From contig JAHLJT010004567.1 in assembly GCA_031308135.1 (NCBI GenBank), positions 132,841,060 through 132,905,059 on the forward strand: DNA of 64,000 nucleotides, read 5' to 3'. This document shows, piece by piece, positions 1-11,336 of the stretch. Origin of the DNA: Acheta domesticus. Its lineage: Eukaryota > Arthropoda > Insecta > Orthoptera > Gryllidae. Under the pieces are notes generated by a model that was not told the DNA's origin, searched no databases, and worked only from the letters and a program-made list of their open reading frames with translations. Position 1 is the first letter of the stretch; every line of letters begins with the position of its first letter. Made by a program: the position numbers and the translations under genes.

Positions 1-480
1 TTGCCACAATTCATGAGTTGAATGCCACTGCGGTAAACATGCGTCCCGCCCCTGCGAGCGTGGTTATACGACTGAGACTCCGTTGCAGACGCAGCGGGGA
101 AGTGAGATTCGCGCCAGTCGTTGAGCTGAACCGATGATTCATTTTCGTTCGTTATGATTAAGTGGATTAAGTTAACTGCACAAGAGATGCATGAGTATGT
201 GACAAATTAAAGGCTGAGAATTTTGTTAAGGTTCTCAAAATTAATATATTAAATTAATTGCATTGCGCAACAGTTTCGGGAACGTGCCGACGAAGCCAGA
301 CGGCAGAGACGTGGGCTACGTTTTGGAAATCCCTTAGCGGGCGACGGCTTACAAAGTTCTTAAGCCATCTTGTGAAAGCAACTGGGATCGCATCTTAAAA
401 TGATTAAACATAGAATACAATTGGCATTATAATTGTGCAAGATTCAATTCCTGTCGTATGACAAGACGTGCCTGTTGAAA
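1..480. other. Intergenic, nothing recognised
   Basis: There is no long open frame and no motif I recognise. The first 130 bases are moderately GC-rich, and the rest is AT-rich up to the foldback element that follows. Confidence 0.4.
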
Positions 481-482
481 TA

Positions 483-1725
483 TACAGGGTGAGTCACGTA
501 ACTTTAGCACCTCCTGTAACTTTTGAACGGTTGAAGATATTGCAATGCAGTTTTCACGGAAGTAAATGAGGGAATGGGGCTAATTGATATGTGTATTGAT
601 TTCTCTTTTATCACTTTTATTTTACGAGATATTTGAGGTAACTTTGTCTTTTCAAATGGGACTATACATATTTTTTCAGTCTATCATGACAAGCGTAAAA
701 AGACGAATCCAAAGATATAAATATTGTTATATGTTAGATAAGCATTTTTTTGAGTAATTGTGATTTTTTTGCGACTAGTGTTTAACGGATATTTTCATTG
801 TAACTGTCAGCCCCACAAGGTCACGCAGCGCTCCCCCAGCAAACGTGGGGTCGGGGAAGGGAAGAGATTTAAGTACTTGAGGATACCAAAAATATTCACA
901 AAACTGTTGCATTTTTTCCTGAACTCTCCTTTTCATCTTAATCCATTTTCAGTAATTTGGGTTTCTTAGGGATTGAAAATACGGATTTGTCTTAAGTAGT
1001 ATTTATTGAAATAAGATTATTTCTATCCCTAAGTTATTATTATATTCGTATTAACATTGAAATTGTTTGCTCAAAATATACAATATATTTTTGTACAGTT
1101 TTAATTATTTATTCTTATTGTGCTTTGTTTCAAGATCCCATTACTACGTATCTTATTAAATCCCATTAAATGGAGTTGAAGTTATAAACAATTTTATTAC
1201 AATACAAACTTACGACAAATCCTTATTTTCCATCCTTTAATTCCTTCAATCAAAGAAAGACGAAAATCTGAAAATGCGGAAGGATGGAAAGCACAGTTCA
1301 GGAAAAAACTGCAATGGTTTTGTGAATATTTGGAATACTATGTTTCGTATTTTCAAATAAGATCCCTCCCCTTCCCTTCCCTTCGCCGGGCGCACGTGTG
1401 CTGGTGGAGTATTCAAAACGTCCGCTAAACCCCGGTCGCAAAAATCAAAATTAATCAAAATAATGCTTATCTAACATATGACAATATGTACATCATTGGA
1501 TTTGTCTTTTTACGCTCGTCATGGTGGACTGAAAAAATATGTATAGTTCCATTTGAAAAAACAAAGTTAATTAAAAAATCTCGTAAAATACAAGAGATAA
1601 AATATAAATTAATGCACGTATCAATTAGCCCCTTTCCCTCATGCACTTCCGTGAAAACTGCATTGCAATAACTTCAACCGTTCAAAAGTTACAGGAGGTG
1701 CTAAAGTTACGTGACTCACCTTGTA
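483..1725. mobile_element. Foldback DNA element (MITE-like), family 1 copy 1
   Basis: The ends are inverted copies of TACAGGGTGAGTCACGTAAC (right end read on the minus strand, with one mismatch), each flanked by a TA dinucleotide at 481-482 and 1726-1727. That matches the TA target duplication of Tc1/mariner-type transposition. The inverted similarity continues far inward (GTTACAGGAGGTGCTAAAGT and the block after it), so the element is close to one long imperfect palindrome with arms of about half a kilobase. No transposase frame is present, so it would be non-autonomous. A copy of nearly the same length lies at 2126-3367 in the opposite orientation, and a half copy lies at 53428-53893. The small open frames inside are by-products of the repeat. 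Confidence 0.85.
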
Positions 1726-1727
1726 TA

Positions 1728-2123
1728 TAGGTCTCAGATGTTTATGACCTAAAAATGTTAGAAATATGCGAGCATTTATGATTTAAAAAATACAAAATAT
1801 ATACCATAAATATAACTTTAAAATCTTTTGGTTGCATTTTTGGAATCATCAAAATCTGGTGGATGTTTAAATAACCATTGTATTTTAAAATCTATAATAT
1901 TCACAATTTCTATTTCCTTTGGCGCCACACGAAGACAATTCCACCTGCTAACGTTAATTATAAAAGAGGTTGACCTTGATACAAAACCAGACGGCTGCAA
2001 GAAAATATGCTAAAATTGGATCAAAATGATAAAAATAAGACAAAAATTCTTGGGAAATGTGTCCATAATATCAACAATTAGCGGAATATTAGAAAATGGT
2101 TTGCAAACGCCAAAATGTGACTG
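1728..2123. other. Spacer between the two foldback copies
   Basis: About 400 bp of AT-rich sequence. Short frames of about 60 codons exist on both strands, but none resembles a protein I know and none shows a convincing gene start. Confidence 0.4.
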
Positions 2124-2125
2124 TA

Positions 2126-3367
2126 TACAGGTGAGTCACGTAACTTTAGCACCTTCTGTAACTTTTGAACGGTTGAAGTTATTGCAATGCAATTTTCGCG
2201 TAATTGCAAGAGGGAAAGGGGCCAATTGATATGTGCATTAATTTCTATTTTATCACTTGCATTTTACGAGATTTTTGAGGTAACTTTGTTTTTTAAAATG
2301 GAACTATACATATTTTCTTAATCCACCATGATGAGCATAAAAAGACAAATCCAATGATATACATATTGTTATATGTTAGATAAGCATTTTTTTGAGTAAT
2401 TTTGATTTTTGCGAGTGGGGTTTAACGGACATTTTGAATAGTTCACTACACAAGGTCACGCAGCGCTCCACCAGCAACGCGCGCAAGGGCAAGGGAAGGG
2501 AGATTTGAAGATAAGAAACATATTCCAAATATTCACAAAACCATTACAGTTTTTCCTGAACAGTGCTTTCTATCCTTCCGCATTTTCAGATTTTAGTCTT
2601 TCTTTGATTGAAGGATAGAAAATAAGGATTTGACATATGTATTGTAATAAAATTGTTTATAACTTCAACTTTATTTAATGGGGTTTCATAAGATACATAT
2701 TAGTGGGATATTGAAACAAAGCACAATAAGAACAAATAATTAAGACTGTACAAAAGTATTGCATATCTTCAGCAAACAATTTCTATGTTAATAAGCTTAT
2801 AATAATAACTTAGGGATAGAAACAATCTTATTTCAATACACAGTATTTATGACAAATCCATATTTTCAATTCCCAGGAAAACTACAATATTTGAAAATGG
2901 GGCACGTTGGAAAGCAGAGTTCAGGAAAAAATGCAACAGTGTTGGGAATATTTGGAATATGTTTCGTATCCTCAAGTACTAAAATCCCTTCCTTTCTCCG
3001 AGCCCGCGTTTGCTGGGGGAGTGCTGCGTGATCTTGTGGGGCTGACAGTTACAATGAAAATATCCATTAAACACTAGTCGCAAAAAAATCAAAATTACTC
3101 AAAAAATGCTTATCTAACATATGACAATATTTATATCTTTGGATTCGTCTTTTTACGCTTGTCATGATAGACCGAAAAATATGTATAGGCCCTTTCGAAA
3201 AAACAAAGCTACCTCAACTATCTCGTAAAATATAAGTGATATAACAGAAATCAATACACATATCAATTAGCCCCATTCCCTCATTCACTTCCGTGAAAAC
3301 TGCATTGCAATATCTTCAATCGTTCAAAAGTTACAGGAGGTGCTAAAGTTACGTGACTCATCCTGTA
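2126..3367. mobile_element. Foldback DNA element, family 1 copy 2
   Basis: It starts with TACAGGTGAGTCACGTAAC and ends with the inverted TACAGGATGAGTCACGTAAC, flanked by TA at 2124-2125 and 3368-3369. Length (1242 bp) and layout match copy 1 (1243 bp). The left half of this copy matches the reverse complement of the right half of copy 1, and the reverse also holds, so the two copies lie in inverted orientation 400 bp apart. No transposase is encoded. Confidence 0.85.
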
Positions 3368-3369
3368 TA

Positions 3370-4116
3370 ACACGTCAAAATTGCATAATTTTAGCATTTG
3401 GAGATAAAATAAGGCTTAACCTATATTTTCCGTGGAAATAACCCAAAGAAATGTCATAAACATCGGGTCCTATTTATAACATTTATAAAACAATACGTAA
3501 AATGTTTAGGAGGCTTACACATATATTTGGCCTATTATTGTTGACAGATAGTTTTTACTAAAAATAAAGACAGACACAAACACTTAGCACATAATACATT
3601 AAAGCCATAAATAAAGCAAAAAAGTAAAAAGTAATTAATGAACTATATTACATATTTTTCTGTTTGAGCAATGCTGTACTTTTTCATACACACGGCCTTA
3701 GGCTCTAGCCTAAGGCCTAAGGCCTGAACAAAAGTGCCTAAGGACTTTTATTTTCAATAAACCGCGTATTACTATAACATATCCTCTTTTATATTAACGT
3801 AGCTTTCAGTTATTTTCAATTTTTGGCGCATTTTGGAAGACGGACATATTTTCATTCGTGGAATAGTCCTGTTAAATATCATTCATGCTTCTCAGATAAA
3901 TCCTCTTCTCGCTTCGCGAATCGGGGATTTATCGACAATTTCCAAAGCACTCGTGGCATTACCTGTGATGAACAACGATGTCAGTTCATATTCGTTGAGA
4001 ATTGAATGTTCTCTAATCAACTTTCGCTCGTAGGGCGGCATTGTACTCGTGGCAGCTGATGTTCCCTCACGCGCCGCGAACGCCTGTTGCACGGCTCATC
4101 CTTCAACTGCCCTCTT
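3370..4116. other. AT-rich intergenic with two small palindromes
   Basis: A short perfect palindrome-like run built on CCTAAGGC lies near 3702-3725. A hairpin at about 3878-3937 has outer stem GATAAATCC/GGATTTATC and inner TCGCTTCGCGA. Its core resembles the hairpin at 23236-23372. No coding region is recognised. Confidence 0.45.
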
Positions 4117-4180
4117 CTCCACTCCCATCCCCATCCCCACCCCCACCCCCATCCCTACCTCCACCCCTACCACCACCCCC
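4117..4180 (+). repeat. C-rich low-complexity tract (CCCCAT/CCCCAC)n
   Basis: A degenerate 6-bp tract of CCCCAT, CCCCAC and CTACCA units. It keeps all frames open on both strands, so the surrounding 100-codon frames are artefacts of composition. Confidence 0.8.
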
Positions 4181-5480
4181 GCTACTTCTGCCAGTGCTCT
4201 CGGTCCCGGAGCCGCTTCGCGCCAATTGTGTCCTCCGACTCCCGGTCCGGGGATAAAAACAAAAGTTTTTATTGCGCGGAACTTTTTTTTGTACCTGGCG
4301 TTCCTCGCGAGACTCATTATTTTCGAGTTACTTCGATGCCGCGAGTTGTCCTTACCCTCTGCGTCAGAAGTGTCGGCGTCAGAGAGTTAGAGATGCCAGA
4401 AAGTCCCCAGTAACTTTAATTTTTAGAGAATTCTTATTTCTCAAATGTATTCGAAAAGTTTAAACGGATGAATGCAGAATATTTCGAGAGACCAGTAAAA
4501 TTTTGAGGTTAATGTCGTGTACAGTAATGCTTAACTGTATTCAAAAATTGAAACGAATGAATGGTGAATATTTAAAAAGCTCGAGTGAAATTATTAGTTT
4601 CTGACAGAGCAAGTTAAGTTTACCAGTTAATCTCAGAAATATCCATCCAGAAGTATTTCACTGTTTTGTCTATTACAAAGAATCTGGATGTGATCGACGC
4701 TTTACCCTACAAGTTCTAGAAGAAAATATAGCTTTTTAGGGAACCCATGATGATCTGTATATAAGTATTCAAAATAATATTTGGAGCTGGTTTTTATTAC
4801 TTTTCAATTCCAGTTTTCAAATCATTCTGTAGATTTAGCTAGTGGGACAATTGACAAAGAGCTAGTTAGAAATATTGCAGACGCAATTCGAAAATAAGTG
4901 AATCTTTAGTAAAGGAAACAAAGGAAGTCTGGTAAATTATTAAGACATGCATAAATATAGATTTGTTTGGCACAATTTTTTTGGTAAGAAAAATTACATT
5001 AAGAAAAACATTAATTGTAACATCATGACGAAATTCGAGATTTGATTAATTGGTAAGAGATAGCGAAGATTTCTTTTTATTTAAAAATTTTATTGGGTGA
5101 AATATTCTACAAATATTATCTGAAAAACGTTTTAAAAAAAGCTGGAAAACCAGAGAATCATAAATCTAGAAAATATTTTTTTTCCCAAAAGAGTGGTCAA
5201 TATATTTTCATTATAGATTAATTTCAATATTGATTTTCTCCACCCCCCATTTATATTTGCTTGATTATTTAGTTTGTTTTGAATTTTATGTAACAAACAC
5301 AATGGCTAAAAATTAAAATCATTACATTTTAGTTTATAGTAAGTAATATGTAAAATGAATTTACAATTAAATCATAACATAAAATTTAATTTTCGCCAGT
5401 ATAGTTGGATAATGGTTTTAAAGAAAAAAAAACACAAAACAATTGTGGGACTGAAAGCATTCTTTCTCGCGTCTCCTTGC
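4181..5480. other. Intergenic, AT-rich
   Basis: Apart from the first 200 bp the region is strongly AT-rich with many stops in every frame. I see no gene, splice-site pair or recognisable repeat. Confidence 0.4.
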
Positions 5481-5489
5481 ATTACCTTT

Positions 5490-5780
5490 GTACAAGTACA
5501 CGAGCACCGGCGAGGATGCCGGTCTAGTGTGCACGTCGGTCAAAGGCTATACGGCCTGTCCCCTGATGCGTCGCATGCCCCGCTGCAGCCCCGCGGGGCC
5601 CAGCTGACACCCCAAATTGACGTTCGGACGGGCGACAGCAGTCCCCGTGGAACCCTGGGCGGTCCTGTGCTAGGGGCGGCCACGCCGATACTCGCCGCCC
5701 AGAGCTGCTCTGTGCACACTGCGCCCAGTAGCCCGGTACGACCGCGAATAGAGTAGCAGGCGCCTCCACCAACACTTAAC
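5490..5780. other. GC-rich patch of unknown origin
   Basis: The composition changes abruptly to GC-rich between AT-rich flanks. Frames of 80-130 codons are open on both strands, as expected from GC content alone. None matches a family I know. Together with the LINE-like tail that follows, it may be the body of a degraded retroelement, but this is inference. Confidence 0.35.
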
Positions 5781-6122
5781 GACACATCAGTACTTCAAAA
5801 AACGACAATATTCAACTTGAAACGCGCATTTCAATGTCCACCTAATTTGTCGCAGCCTGTTTTATGTTTATTGGACGATACACTTTTTTTACAATTCAGC
5901 AATCCATTTTTGTTCGGCCCTACATCGCCATTCTAATTGAGGTTTTTTGGGTCTACTCAATCCCTTAAGGCGTATGCCAAGATGCTCTCACAGACGTAAA
6001 TGTACAGCTTGTCCTCTCCCTCTTAAAAAGGTTACTACTCTATATTAATGTAGATTGGGCGGTTAGGTGGAAGAGCAGGCCCTATGGCCTGAGCCTCGCC
6101 ATTAATAAAGATATTATTATTC
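5781..6122 (+). mobile_element. Possible 3' end of a LINE
   Basis: The segment ends with GGCCTGAGCCTCGCCATTAA followed by TAAAGATATTATTATT. That resembles the 3' end of insect non-LTR retrotransposons, which often finish in short ATT/TAA repeats next to an AATAAA-like signal. No reverse transcriptase frame survives here. The call rests on the tail only, and the 5' limit is arbitrary. Confidence 0.3.
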
Positions 6123-6640
6123 CACTACATCACGACTAAAGATGTTATGAGTCGGCTGAATATAAAATCTACTCCAGGTTGCAACCAGCTACCTAAGGAG
6201 CAGATCCGGTGACTGTCAGTGCCTCTACAATACTTTACGCAAAATGTGGGCTCCAAATAAAGCAATTTCTTGCACTTCCCAGTCTTTTAAATTACCGGAG
6301 AGTTTAGACAAGTTTATTATTATTAATATTATTATTATTACTATTATTATTAATATTGTTATTATTATTTTTGAGATACCATCCTTAAAATGTAAATCAT
6401 AATACAAAATTAGTATATTCTCGTCGAATTTGAATCGAGTTTACCTACTTAGATCTTTTAGGTTTTATGTGAAATTAATGGTTATATTTATACGAGTATA
6501 TTACGAATTCCAACAATATTAATGCACATTTTACTCGTAGATGCTCTGATACAGTGTCTACGTCACCGAGACAAACTTACTACACCTTCAAATCACATTC
6601 TCCTGTTCCAGAAATCTGTAAAAAAATCAATCTCTCTCTG
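6123..6640. other. AT-rich intergenic with a degenerate (TTA)n tract
   Basis: A TTA/TAA microsatellite with interruptions runs from about 6313 to 6370. Nothing else is recognised. Confidence 0.5.
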
Positions 6641-7060
6641 CCTTGCTCGGTCACTGCTGGGGCTTTCCACCATCGCATAGTCTTAAACGACGTCCGCGCT
6701 GTTATCACCGAATTCCGTTAGCTTCCCTTTCTATCTCGCGGCTCCTTCTTTAGCCTGGCATCTCAGCTCGCGTGTTTCCTCGCGTCGCCCTCATTCTCAA
6801 TCGAGTCTCGAGCGCGAGAGCTTTCCGTCTGCCGCCTTCCTTCTCGCCCGCTGTCTCCAGCTGCCTCCTCTGATAGCTGCGCAACGCGCGGCGCGGGCCC
6901 CGTTATACGACTCCGTCCCTTTATTCGCGCCAATAAACGCACGGCGGTGCGGCAGACAGTGGGTCGAACACTTTGGCTCTCGGTGCTAATTAGCGACTCC
7001 GGTCACGTAAAGGTTAGCGTATCGAGCTGTTATACCAGTGGTGTCAAGGTCTTCTTGTGA
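6640..7060. promoter_or_regulatory. CpG-rich region, possible promoter
   Basis: CpG is frequent here compared with the flanks (for example GCGCAACGCGCGGCGCGGGC), with CCAAT and TTTATT-like boxes near 6920-6945. Such patches can mark promoters in insects with partly methylated genomes. No first exon could be identified on either strand, so this is a composition-based suggestion only. Confidence 0.25.
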
Positions 7061-7429
7061 TGGCAGTGGCACGTGTCGTTGCACCGTAGCATGCCACGAG
7101 CTTCTCTGCACAACTAGCGGCGGGAAATGAAACTATTAATAACCCCGCCGTTTTATAATAGGGATGGCGTTGTCTCTGGTGGCAGGGTAATGAACTGCGT
7201 AGAGGGGCGATTTCGTCGTGGCACTCGTGCTACGGACTCCCGCTCCTGGCATATTGTGTTATACTCAACATTGGCAACATTGGCAACATTGTGTTATACT
7301 CAAGTTTGCGAGTATAAAACCGTTCGAAGCCTGGGATATTTAAGTGGGAAAAATCCTTAGTTCGCCGTCCCTTGAAGGGGAAGTAAAGCGGCTGTCACAT
7401 GTTTTAGATTTACTGCAAAGTTTCTCAAG
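7061..7429. other. Intergenic with a short tandem repeat
   Basis: The 9-bp unit ACATTGGCA repeats near 7267-7292 and is bracketed by two copies of ATTGTGTTATACTCAA. A 77-codon frame spans it but has no recognisable content. Confidence 0.4.
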
Positions 7430-7636
7430 CCTAAAATAAGTTTCTGAGCAAAATTTAAATTGCCTGTTTCATCGCCCGAGCGACACCTTCTTTCTCATAG
7501 ATGATGAAAGAAGCGTAGCGAAATTTGCGTCGAAATTCCTGCCACCCGTCGGGACTCGAACCCTAGGACCTCCCGGTCAGAGTCATTGTAGTGACATCAG
7601 TTGATGCCTGAGCCACCTAAGCCGTTGGCGCGCAAC
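7430..7636 (-). mobile_element. tRNA-derived SINE
   Basis: Read on the minus strand, an A-box-like TTAGGTGGCTCAGGC (RC of about 7606-7620) is followed about 55 bp later by GGGTTCGAGTCCC (RC of 7551-7563), a perfect B-box. This is the internal RNA polymerase III promoter of tRNA-headed SINEs. The sequence does not fold as a normal tRNA and continues as an unrelated body toward 7430. The 3' limit is not sharply defined. Confidence 0.65.
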
Positions 7637-8440
7637 TAAATACTGACATTCATAAACAGGTGTTTGAATCAACTGCAGGCGTAAAACGCTCAGAAATATT
7701 ATATATTTGTAAATGTATGCATGTTTATGTTTGCGTGTAGTATACTGAAGAGCTTCACTTCAGATCTTTAAAAGAAGCTAACAAGGGTTTTATCTGATTT
7801 GGCTGACAAACCTCACTCCTAGTCAACAATAAATAGCTAATGCTGTATGTAATTACTTAGAAGGGATTTTTCAAAATTCGTTTCGAGAAGTGAGTCTTCA
7901 AAGCAGTACTGATGATTTGGAAACTCTCAATATTTCTTGTTATGAAAAGACATGGGGTAGGCGGTGAGTGGTAAAGGTTAGACGCAATGAGAAGCCGCAA
8001 TGTGGTGATTGCGAGGGAACGTTGCGGAAAGGAAAGGATCGGATCGGATGGGATCGGTTCAGACCGCAGTAGTCCGTCGGATATATAAATATAATTTGTT
8101 TCATGGGACAAATTGTACTACTTTTCCTGTCTAAACGATGCCGTTGTCAAATTTACCGATTCTAATTAAGTAAGTCTTCATAGTTGCTCTTAATTACAAT
8201 AATATATTGAAGGAGTTTCAGGAGATATTTCCATCCTAAAGGCCATTAATACAAACAAGAGCAGAAACTCTGTAAATATAGTGAACATACATGTAACAGA
8301 TAAAAATTCAATATACTAAAATCAGATAACTTTTCATATATAAATCACAAGGTATCAACTTTTCCATGTGCTAACCGTAACTTGGGATTTTCATAAGAAT
8401 TTATTCATTAAAATTTATTCTTTTAAAATTATTTTTCTAT
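7637..8440. other. Intergenic, AT-rich
   Basis: No gene recognised. A short GATCG-type direct repeat (GGATCGGATCGGATGGGATC) lies near 8037. Confidence 0.4.
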
Positions 8441-8660
8441 TGTTTCGTTGTCCAGTATACAGTATTTTTACTCTTCTGTGAATTAATAGCCCTGAAGATG
8501 GAATTATAACCGTCCGAAACATCGGCAAACTGAAATGTGTTAATGTTTTGAATTTAACTGTTGCCACATTCCATGATCCGGAACATTCTTCAACGGCGGT
8601 AGTGAATCTGCAATGGTTAAAAAAAATAGAAAAACAAGTTGAGGAATCACTAAAAACTAT
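8440..8660 (+). mobile_element. Penelope/LINE-like end motif
   Basis: The plus strand has CCTGAAGATGG followed 10-15 bp later by CCGTCCGAAACATCGGC. The pairing of CTGAAGA with a downstream CGAAAC(G/A)TCGG is familiar from ends of Penelope-like and some LINE elements, where it can form a hammerhead-type ribozyme core (CUGANGA ... GAAA). No reverse transcriptase frame is present. The open frame on the opposite strand is judged to be antisense to this repeat. Confidence 0.35.
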
Positions 8661-10190
8661 TTTCGATTTATGATGGGCCATGCATGATCCAGGTTAGGTG
8701 GCAAACAAAGTTTTAGAATGTTTGGAATGGGTTTTGAGAATAAATTTATTTTACATAATGTTATCTGAAAATTGGCGCTTTGATTTGGACGTGGATAAAT
8801 ATTTGTATATTAATTGGTATAGGAAGTTTTGTTTTTATTTTGTGTACAAGTAGAAGTATACGCAGGGGGTAATTCAGAACCATGCGGGGCGGTCGCGCGG
8901 CAGCTGTCGACTGTCGACTGTCAAAAGTTTGTTGTGACACTATATTCGTATTTCGTGACATCCAAATTTCCCAGCCCGATATTGTGGCATTTCAATTAAA
9001 ATTTTGAAGTTTTGCTCTGCACCCTTATTTTTAGGAAGCACACTGATGCTTAAATGCAGCAAGCACATAACGTCATACAATTCCAACAGCAACCCGTAAA
9101 GATATTGAATTTATAAAATATTTTAAAACTCACACATTGTATTTTAAATTAACAAAATTAATTGAATGTATAATTAATAATTCATTTTGATATTACTAAC
9201 TGCATTTCAGCATCGGCAAAGGCTGTGATAACTGGAAAGTCAAAGAATAGGCCATGGCGCGGTTTGCGCGAACGTCGAATTATAATTAAAATCTGATCTG
9301 GCATGAACGTGCTTTCAACGACTGGTAAAACTCAGAGTATGGCACCAGCTGCGTGAGTAAATGAAATGGTGGACGACTGGTGAGGATTTCTTACACTCAC
9401 GAAGAATATGCTCACTTCCCTTTTTGGTTACTTCCAACTGTTTCACTTCATTCCTCATGTGTCCTCTTCTATGCACTTGTTCCCACCAATTCTATTTTTA
9501 CGAAGTTAGTTTTAAGAAAAATACATTATTCAACGTCACCAGCAATTAAATTGTGAGGGCTCTTAATGTTTTCAGTAGCCAGTCACTCATGTCTGCACAT
9601 AGCATCATCTCATCATCTACCCACAATACTATTTTCGCGAAATTACTTTTAAGATATACATGATTCAATGACACAAGTTAAATTGTAAGGGTCTTACAGG
9701 AAAAATTCTCAGTAGCTAGTAGGGGTTCAAAAAATGCATTGCAATCGGCATCAATGAATCTCCACCAATAAGCAACTTTCGGAGGAGAAATGGTAAACGT
9801 GGAGTTCCTAAGACAGCATGTGCACACGAAAGGGAAAAAAAGAAAATGTAGCAGATAGCATCATGCGACCTGCCCGGGGCTAGGCAAGAAAAAAAGGCTT
9901 TCAATGTAGTATTGATTCTCTTCCGATACTATTGCATGTAAATAATCAACACAAAATTTCTTCTTGGCCGTGTTTACAAATCTGGAGTCAGCTCACGATC
10001 GTTATTGCAATAATGTAATGGAATACGCAATAAGGAGACAGATACATGATTTCACACTTTAATGGAACATTGTCGGAACCATTTCGTTGTGACTTGTGTT
10101 TGTTATGTTTTTATGTAAGTTGTGAGAATGTTCCAACATGAGTGGAGCTTTTTATTTCGTGATCAAGGTATTCACTCTGCCGATCCCCGA
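8661..10190. other. Intergenic, AT-rich
   Basis: Frames of 60-66 codons only, none recognisable. The tandem GTCGACT triple (CTGTCGACTGTCGACTGTC) lies near 8905. Confidence 0.4.
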
Positions 10191-10345
10191 TTACCGAGAT
10201 ATCTAAGACAGTAGTGACGTAACGATCTCGGACCGAAGGATTGTTTGTTCGAGTTCCGCCTCCGGCATGGTTGTATTTGTGTTTGTCCTTTCACCCCATA
10301 TCATGTAATCTTCACAATACAATAACGTTGAACGCAATAGATGAG
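10190..10345 (+). mobile_element. Possible tRNA-derived SINE fragment
   Basis: A B-box-like TGTTCGAGTTCC at about 10245-10256 is preceded by GATCTCGGACCGAAGGATTG, which has the look of a tRNA variable and anticodon arm. It is followed by TCCGGCATGGTTG and a T-rich run. An A-box is not clear, so this could be a truncated SINE or a chance match. Confidence 0.3.
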
Positions 10346-11081
10346 AACTTAAATAACAGAAAAGTATTCACTCTATATACTGACTGTTTTGTGAACTATC
10401 TTGACGAATTTTGGTACTAAAATATATTTTAAAACAGGTTTTGTTAACAAAAATGACAATTGTGAGTACTAGTTATTTCCTTGCCCACCGACGATTACGT
10501 TTCTAATGAGTAGGCAATGGATTTTCAGGTAAATACATATTTTTACAGGAACAAGATAACATCGAAATCAAGAATCAGTGGATGTTTATGAAGCAGAAGT
10601 AATGTCAATCACCCGCGTGCTTGATTATGTTTCGTAGCCCATGCGTAACTCGATCGAAAACTTACCGCTTTGTTGGATCCGTTAGCCCCGGGCTCCATCA
10701 CTGGATCCACTGTATCATCTAAGCACAGGCTATTCGTAAACAACATTACACATACAAAGAATGTATTTTCTGTTTAAAAAGAACTCTTTGTGTGGTGAAA
10801 ACTAGTGCACAAATACTTCTGTAAAGGTAGAACTATCTTTTACCCGCTCCGAATACATGTTAAGATCTGATGGATGACGTTTTGTGTTTGGAAAATGCTT
10901 GTGTAGAGCTATTTGAAACACTATTGAATTTTTATTTTACATATTTTCAACTTTGATTTCATATTTTGGAAAAAATAAATACCTATTTATCCATATTTGC
11001 CTCTTTTATTACAATAAATGTGTTACCTATCAGAGTTCTTTGCTGATATTCGACCAGTTTTCGTTTGAGGTTGTCTCCCAC
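10346..11081. other. Intergenic up to the assembly gap
   Basis: AT-rich, no gene or repeat recognised. Confidence 0.4.
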
Positions 11082-11181
11082 NNNNNNNNNNNNNNNNNNN
11101 NNNNNNNNNNNNNNNNNNNNNNNNNNNNNNNNNNNNNNNNNNNNNNNNNNNNNNNNNNNNNNNNNNNNNNNNNNNNNNNNN
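11082..11181. other. Assembly gap
   Basis: A run of exactly 100 N. The true size is unknown because 100 N is a common placeholder. Open frames crossing it are meaningless. Confidence 0.99.
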
Positions 11182-11268
11182 TTCGTCCGTCCGCCCATTC
11201 GTCCCGTCCTTCACGTAAATAATTCACAGGTCTCATTATTATTAAAGTATTAGAATTCTGTGGTTTGG

Positions 11269-11336
11269 AACTGATAACGATATTTGTCGATAACGATATT
11301 TGCCGATAACAATATTTGCCGATAACAATATTTTAC
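11269..11336 (+). repeat. 16-bp tandem repeat, about four units
   Basis: The unit GATAACGATATTTGCC repeats with single changes (CGATAACAATATTTGC and similar). It is followed by two copies of AAACAGATCTTTA near 11347-11380. Confidence 0.8.

Noticed and set aside
4049..4413. Several 70-113-codon frames on both strands
   Set aside because: They are held open by the CCCCAT/CCCCAC tract, and there is no recognisable protein.
5355..5785. 133-codon plus-strand and 81-83-codon minus-strand frames
   Set aside because: All lie on the GC-rich patch and are mutually overlapping; no family resemblance.
7127..7360. 77-codon frame starting with ATG in GC-balanced DNA
   Set aside because: The product has no recognisable motif and crosses a small tandem repeat.
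10953..11253. Open frames spanning 11082-11181
   Set aside because: They cross the run of N, and the translation is undefined.
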